Origin: Streptomyces niphimycinicus
GTDB lineage: Bacteria; Actinomycetota; Actinomycetes; Streptomycetales; Streptomycetaceae
Direction of reading: 5' to 3'
Assembly: GCF_018883605.1 (NCBI RefSeq)
Contig: NZ_JAHLEM010000192.1
Location: 1 to 37,787, forward strand
DNA length: 37,787 nucleotides
Shown: in pieces, positions 33,663 through 37,787 of the stretch
Position numbering within the stretch: position 1 is the stretch's first letter
Layout of the letters: each line of letters starts with the position of its first letter
Position numbers and translations under genes: made by a program
The notes under the pieces: model-generated
What the model saw: only the letters and a program-made list of their open reading frames with translations
Database searches by the model: none
Told to the model about the DNA's origin: nothing

Positions 33663-35743
33663 ATGCCCGCAACCCAACGCCCGGCGGCAAAACCGATACA
33701 AAGGACAAAAGCCGCCCTAGCGTCTCCATCCGCAACGCCGTCAGGTGATCCTATGATCGGTCGCATTCCCATTCTGGATATCCGCCCGCTGATCGACTGC
33801 GGCCGCCGCCCCGCCAAGGCGGTGGTGGACGAGACCTTCGAGGTCAGCGCCACCGTGTTCCGGGAGGGCCACGACGCGGTCAACGCCAATGTGGTCCTCC
33901 GCGACCCCTCCGGGCGCTGTGGCCCCTGGACCCCGATGCGCGAACTCGCCCCCGGCACCGACCGCTGGGGCGCCGAGGTCACGCCCGGCGCGCCCGGCCG
34001 CTGGACGTATACGGTCGAGGCGTGGAGCGATCCGATCGCCACCTGGCGCCACCACGCCCGGATCAAGATCCCGGCCGGGATCGACACCGATCTGGTCCTG
34101 GAGGAGGGGGCCCGGCTGCATGAGCGGGCCGCCACCGGAGTGCCCAAGAACGACGGCCGGGAGGCGGTCCTGGCCGCCGTCGACGGGCTGCGCGACGAGC
34201 GCCGCCCGGTGGCCGACCGGCTCGCCGCCGCACTCGCGCCCGATGTGACCGAGGCCCTCGACCGCCATCCGCTACGGGAGTTGGTCACCTCCTCGCGCCC
34301 CATGCCGCTCCAGGTGGACCGGGAGCGTGCGCTGTTCGGCTCCTGGTACGAGCTGTTCCCGCGCTCGGAGGGGGCCAGGGTGACCGAGGGGCGGCGGCCG
34401 GTCAGCGGCACTCTGCGCACCGCCGCCGAACGGCTGCCCGCCCTCGCCGCCGCGGGCTTCGACGTCGTCTATCTGCCGCCGATCCACCCCATCGGCACCG
34501 CCTACCGCAAGGGCCCCAACAACACCCTCTCCGCCGGCCCCTTCGACGTGGGCTCGCCCTGGGCCATCGGCTCGGCCGACGGCGGCCATGACGCGATCCA
34601 CCCCGACCTCGGCACCCTGGAGGACTTCGACCACTTCGTGGCGCGCGCCCGGGAGTTGCGCATGGAGGTCGCGCTGGACTTCGCGCTCCAGTGCTCCCCG
34701 GACCACCCCTGGGTCACCGAGCACCCCGAGTGGTTCCACCAGCGTGCCGACGGCACCGTCGCGTACGCCGAGAACCCGCCCAAGAAGTACCAGGACATCT
34801 TTCCCGTAGCCTTCGACCGGGACTTCCACGGCCTGGTCCGGGAGACCGAGCGGGTGCTGCGCTTCTGGATGGAGCACGGGGTACGGATCTTCCGGGTGGA
34901 CAATCCGCACACCAAACCGGTGGTGTTCTGGGAGAAGGTGCTCGGCGACATCCACCGCACCCACCCCGATGTCCTCTTCCTCGCCGAGGCGTTCACCCGC
35001 CCGGCGATGATGAACACCCTCGGCGCGGTCGGCTTCCACCAGTCGTACACCTACTTCACCTGGCGGAACACCAAACAGGAGCTGACCGAATACCTCACCG
35101 AGCTGGCCGGGGACGCGGCTGCCTGGATGCGGCCCAACTTCTTCGTCAACACCCCCGACATCCTCCACGCCCACCTCCAGGAGGGCGGCCGCCCCGCCTT
35201 CGAGGCGCGGGCCGTGCTCGCCGCCACCCTCTCCCCCACCTGGGGCGTCTACGCGGGCTACGAACTGTGCGAGAACACTCCGGTGCGCGCGGGCAGCGAG
35301 GAGTACCTGGACTCGGAGAAGTACCAGTTGCGGCCGCGCGACTGGGCGGCGGCCGAGCGCGAGGGCGCGACGATCACCCCGCTGCTCACCCGGCTGAACC
35401 GGCTGCGCCGCCGCCATCCCGCCCTGCGGCGGCTGCGCAACCTCAGATTCCACCACGCCGACAACGATTCCGTCATCGTCTACTCCAAGCGCGCGGGCGA
35501 CTCGTGTGTGATCACGGTCGTCAACCTGGACCCTCACCACACCCAGGAGGCGACGGTCTCGTTGAACATGCCGGAACTCGGCCTCGAGTGGCATGAGTCC
35601 GTCCCGGTGCGCGACGAGCTCACCGGTGAGACCTATCACTGGGGCAGGGACAACTATGTGCGCCTGGAGCCGGGGCGTGAGGTGGCTCCGGCACATGTGC
35701 TGTCCCTGCGACCGTCCTCACCGATCGGAGGGTCACCCACAAC

Positions 35744-35747
<4 letters not shown>
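33663..35747 (+). CDS. glgE: Maltosyltransferase GlgE (maltose-1-phosphate to alpha-glucan)
   Basis: 694 aa, ATG 5 bases after AGGAG; a later ATG (33753) is possible but would remove an N-tail that the family tolerates. GH13_3 enzyme: transfers maltosyl from alpha-maltose-1-phosphate to the non-reducing end of alpha-1,4-glucan in the cytosol. N-terminal domain [20 protein letters not shown]; catalytic domain with [33 protein letters not shown], nucleophile D413 in [12 protein letters not shown], acid/base E442 in [11 protein letters not shown]499 in VNTPDILH. These align with D394, E423 and D480 of the S. coelicolor enzyme at a constant offset of 19. Overlaps treS by ATGA. Confidence 0.97.
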
Positions 35748-37489
<1,742 letters not shown>

Positions 37490-37508
37490 GCGAGCTTTCC
37501 CCGCCCCG

Positions 37509-37632
37509 CCTTCCAGCCCCTCCCGCGCTTGACCTTCCAGCCCCTCCGGCGCTTGAGGAGCGGGGTCTGGGGCGGAGCCCTGCCTTCCAGCCCCTCCGGC
37601 GCTTGAGGAGCGGGGTCTGGGGCGGAGCCCCA
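37509..37632. repeat. 50-bp intergenic repeat (2.5 copies) with hairpin
   Basis: A unit beginning CCTTCCAGCCCCTCCGGCGC recurs at 37533 and 37583 (period 50), preceded by a shortened copy at 37509. Each full unit contains GGCGCTTGAGGAG, then GGGGTCTGGGGCGGAGCCC, where GGGC and GCCC form a small hairpin with a GGA loop. Similar units are scattered between genes in many Streptomyces genomes, from memory. It lies just after treS and may help end transcription. Confidence 0.88.
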
Positions 37633-37787
37633 GGCGGGGAGGGGAACAGCCCGCCGCGGGCGCCAAGCTCCGCCGCGTGGTTTCGGCCGGGCACGGCCTC
37701 CGCTCCGGTCCTCGCTCATCCGTACGCGTCCATCTAGGCCGCGTACGGGCGTTTTCGACCCCCCGTCATGGGCACTCTGTACTCACA
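37633..37787. other. Intergenic tail, no gene seen
   Basis: No start, ribosome site or coding frame is convincing in the last 155 bases. The final 50 bases are less GC-rich and may be the leader of the next gene. By pathway logic that would be a maltokinase or branching-enzyme gene. Confidence 0.4.

Overview
This is high-GC actinobacterial DNA, almost certainly a Streptomyces chromosome. The signs are third-position G/C codon use, frequent GTG starts, a GlgP-GlgE-TreS glycogen/trehalose block, WhiJ-like XRE/DUF5753 regulators paired with DUF397 and DUF6879 proteins, and a G-rich intergenic repeat of a kind common in the genus. No rRNA, tRNA, CRISPR array or prophage was seen.

Layout. (1) 2-5941, plus: the 3' part of glgX, then two overlapping ABC half-transporters that look like a heterodimeric exporter with one degenerate ATP site. 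(2) 6090-12602: a compact accessory locus. A minus-strand operon (DUF1177 - OPT/YSL transporter - AroM family - Asp/Glu/hydantoin-racemase family) is divergent from an IclR regulator and a PepE-type Asp-dipeptidase. It is flanked and interrupted by several kinds of short tandem repeat. My best reading is an inducible system for uptake and breakdown of short, possibly D- or Asp-containing, peptides; the substrate is unknown. (3) 13189-19372: three consecutive secreted M4 (thermolysin-like) metalloproteases, the first with extra Ig-like and P domains. Two are followed by clear hairpin terminators and the third by an imperfect one. (4) 19446-21987, minus: a membrane-tethered PstS-like binding protein, and a membrane protein interrupted by what looks like a one-base deletion.

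(5) 22191-28840: an island of small hypothetical and regulatory genes. It holds two XRE/DUF5753 proteins, one DUF397, two DUF6879 proteins, several small unknowns and a frameshifted, 5'-truncated transposase. (6) 28988-37489: glgP (minus), the C-terminal stump of an MmyB-like XRE regulator, a secreted S8 protease, then glgE-treS with a 4-base overlap. A 50-bp repeat follows. TreS makes maltose from trehalose, a maltokinase (not in the window) would make maltose-1-phosphate, and GlgE polymerises it. GlgP and GlgX degrade the alpha-glucan, so the two ends of the window share a metabolic theme.

All family calls come from reading translated sequence by eye. No database search was run. Statements about other Streptomyces are from memory.
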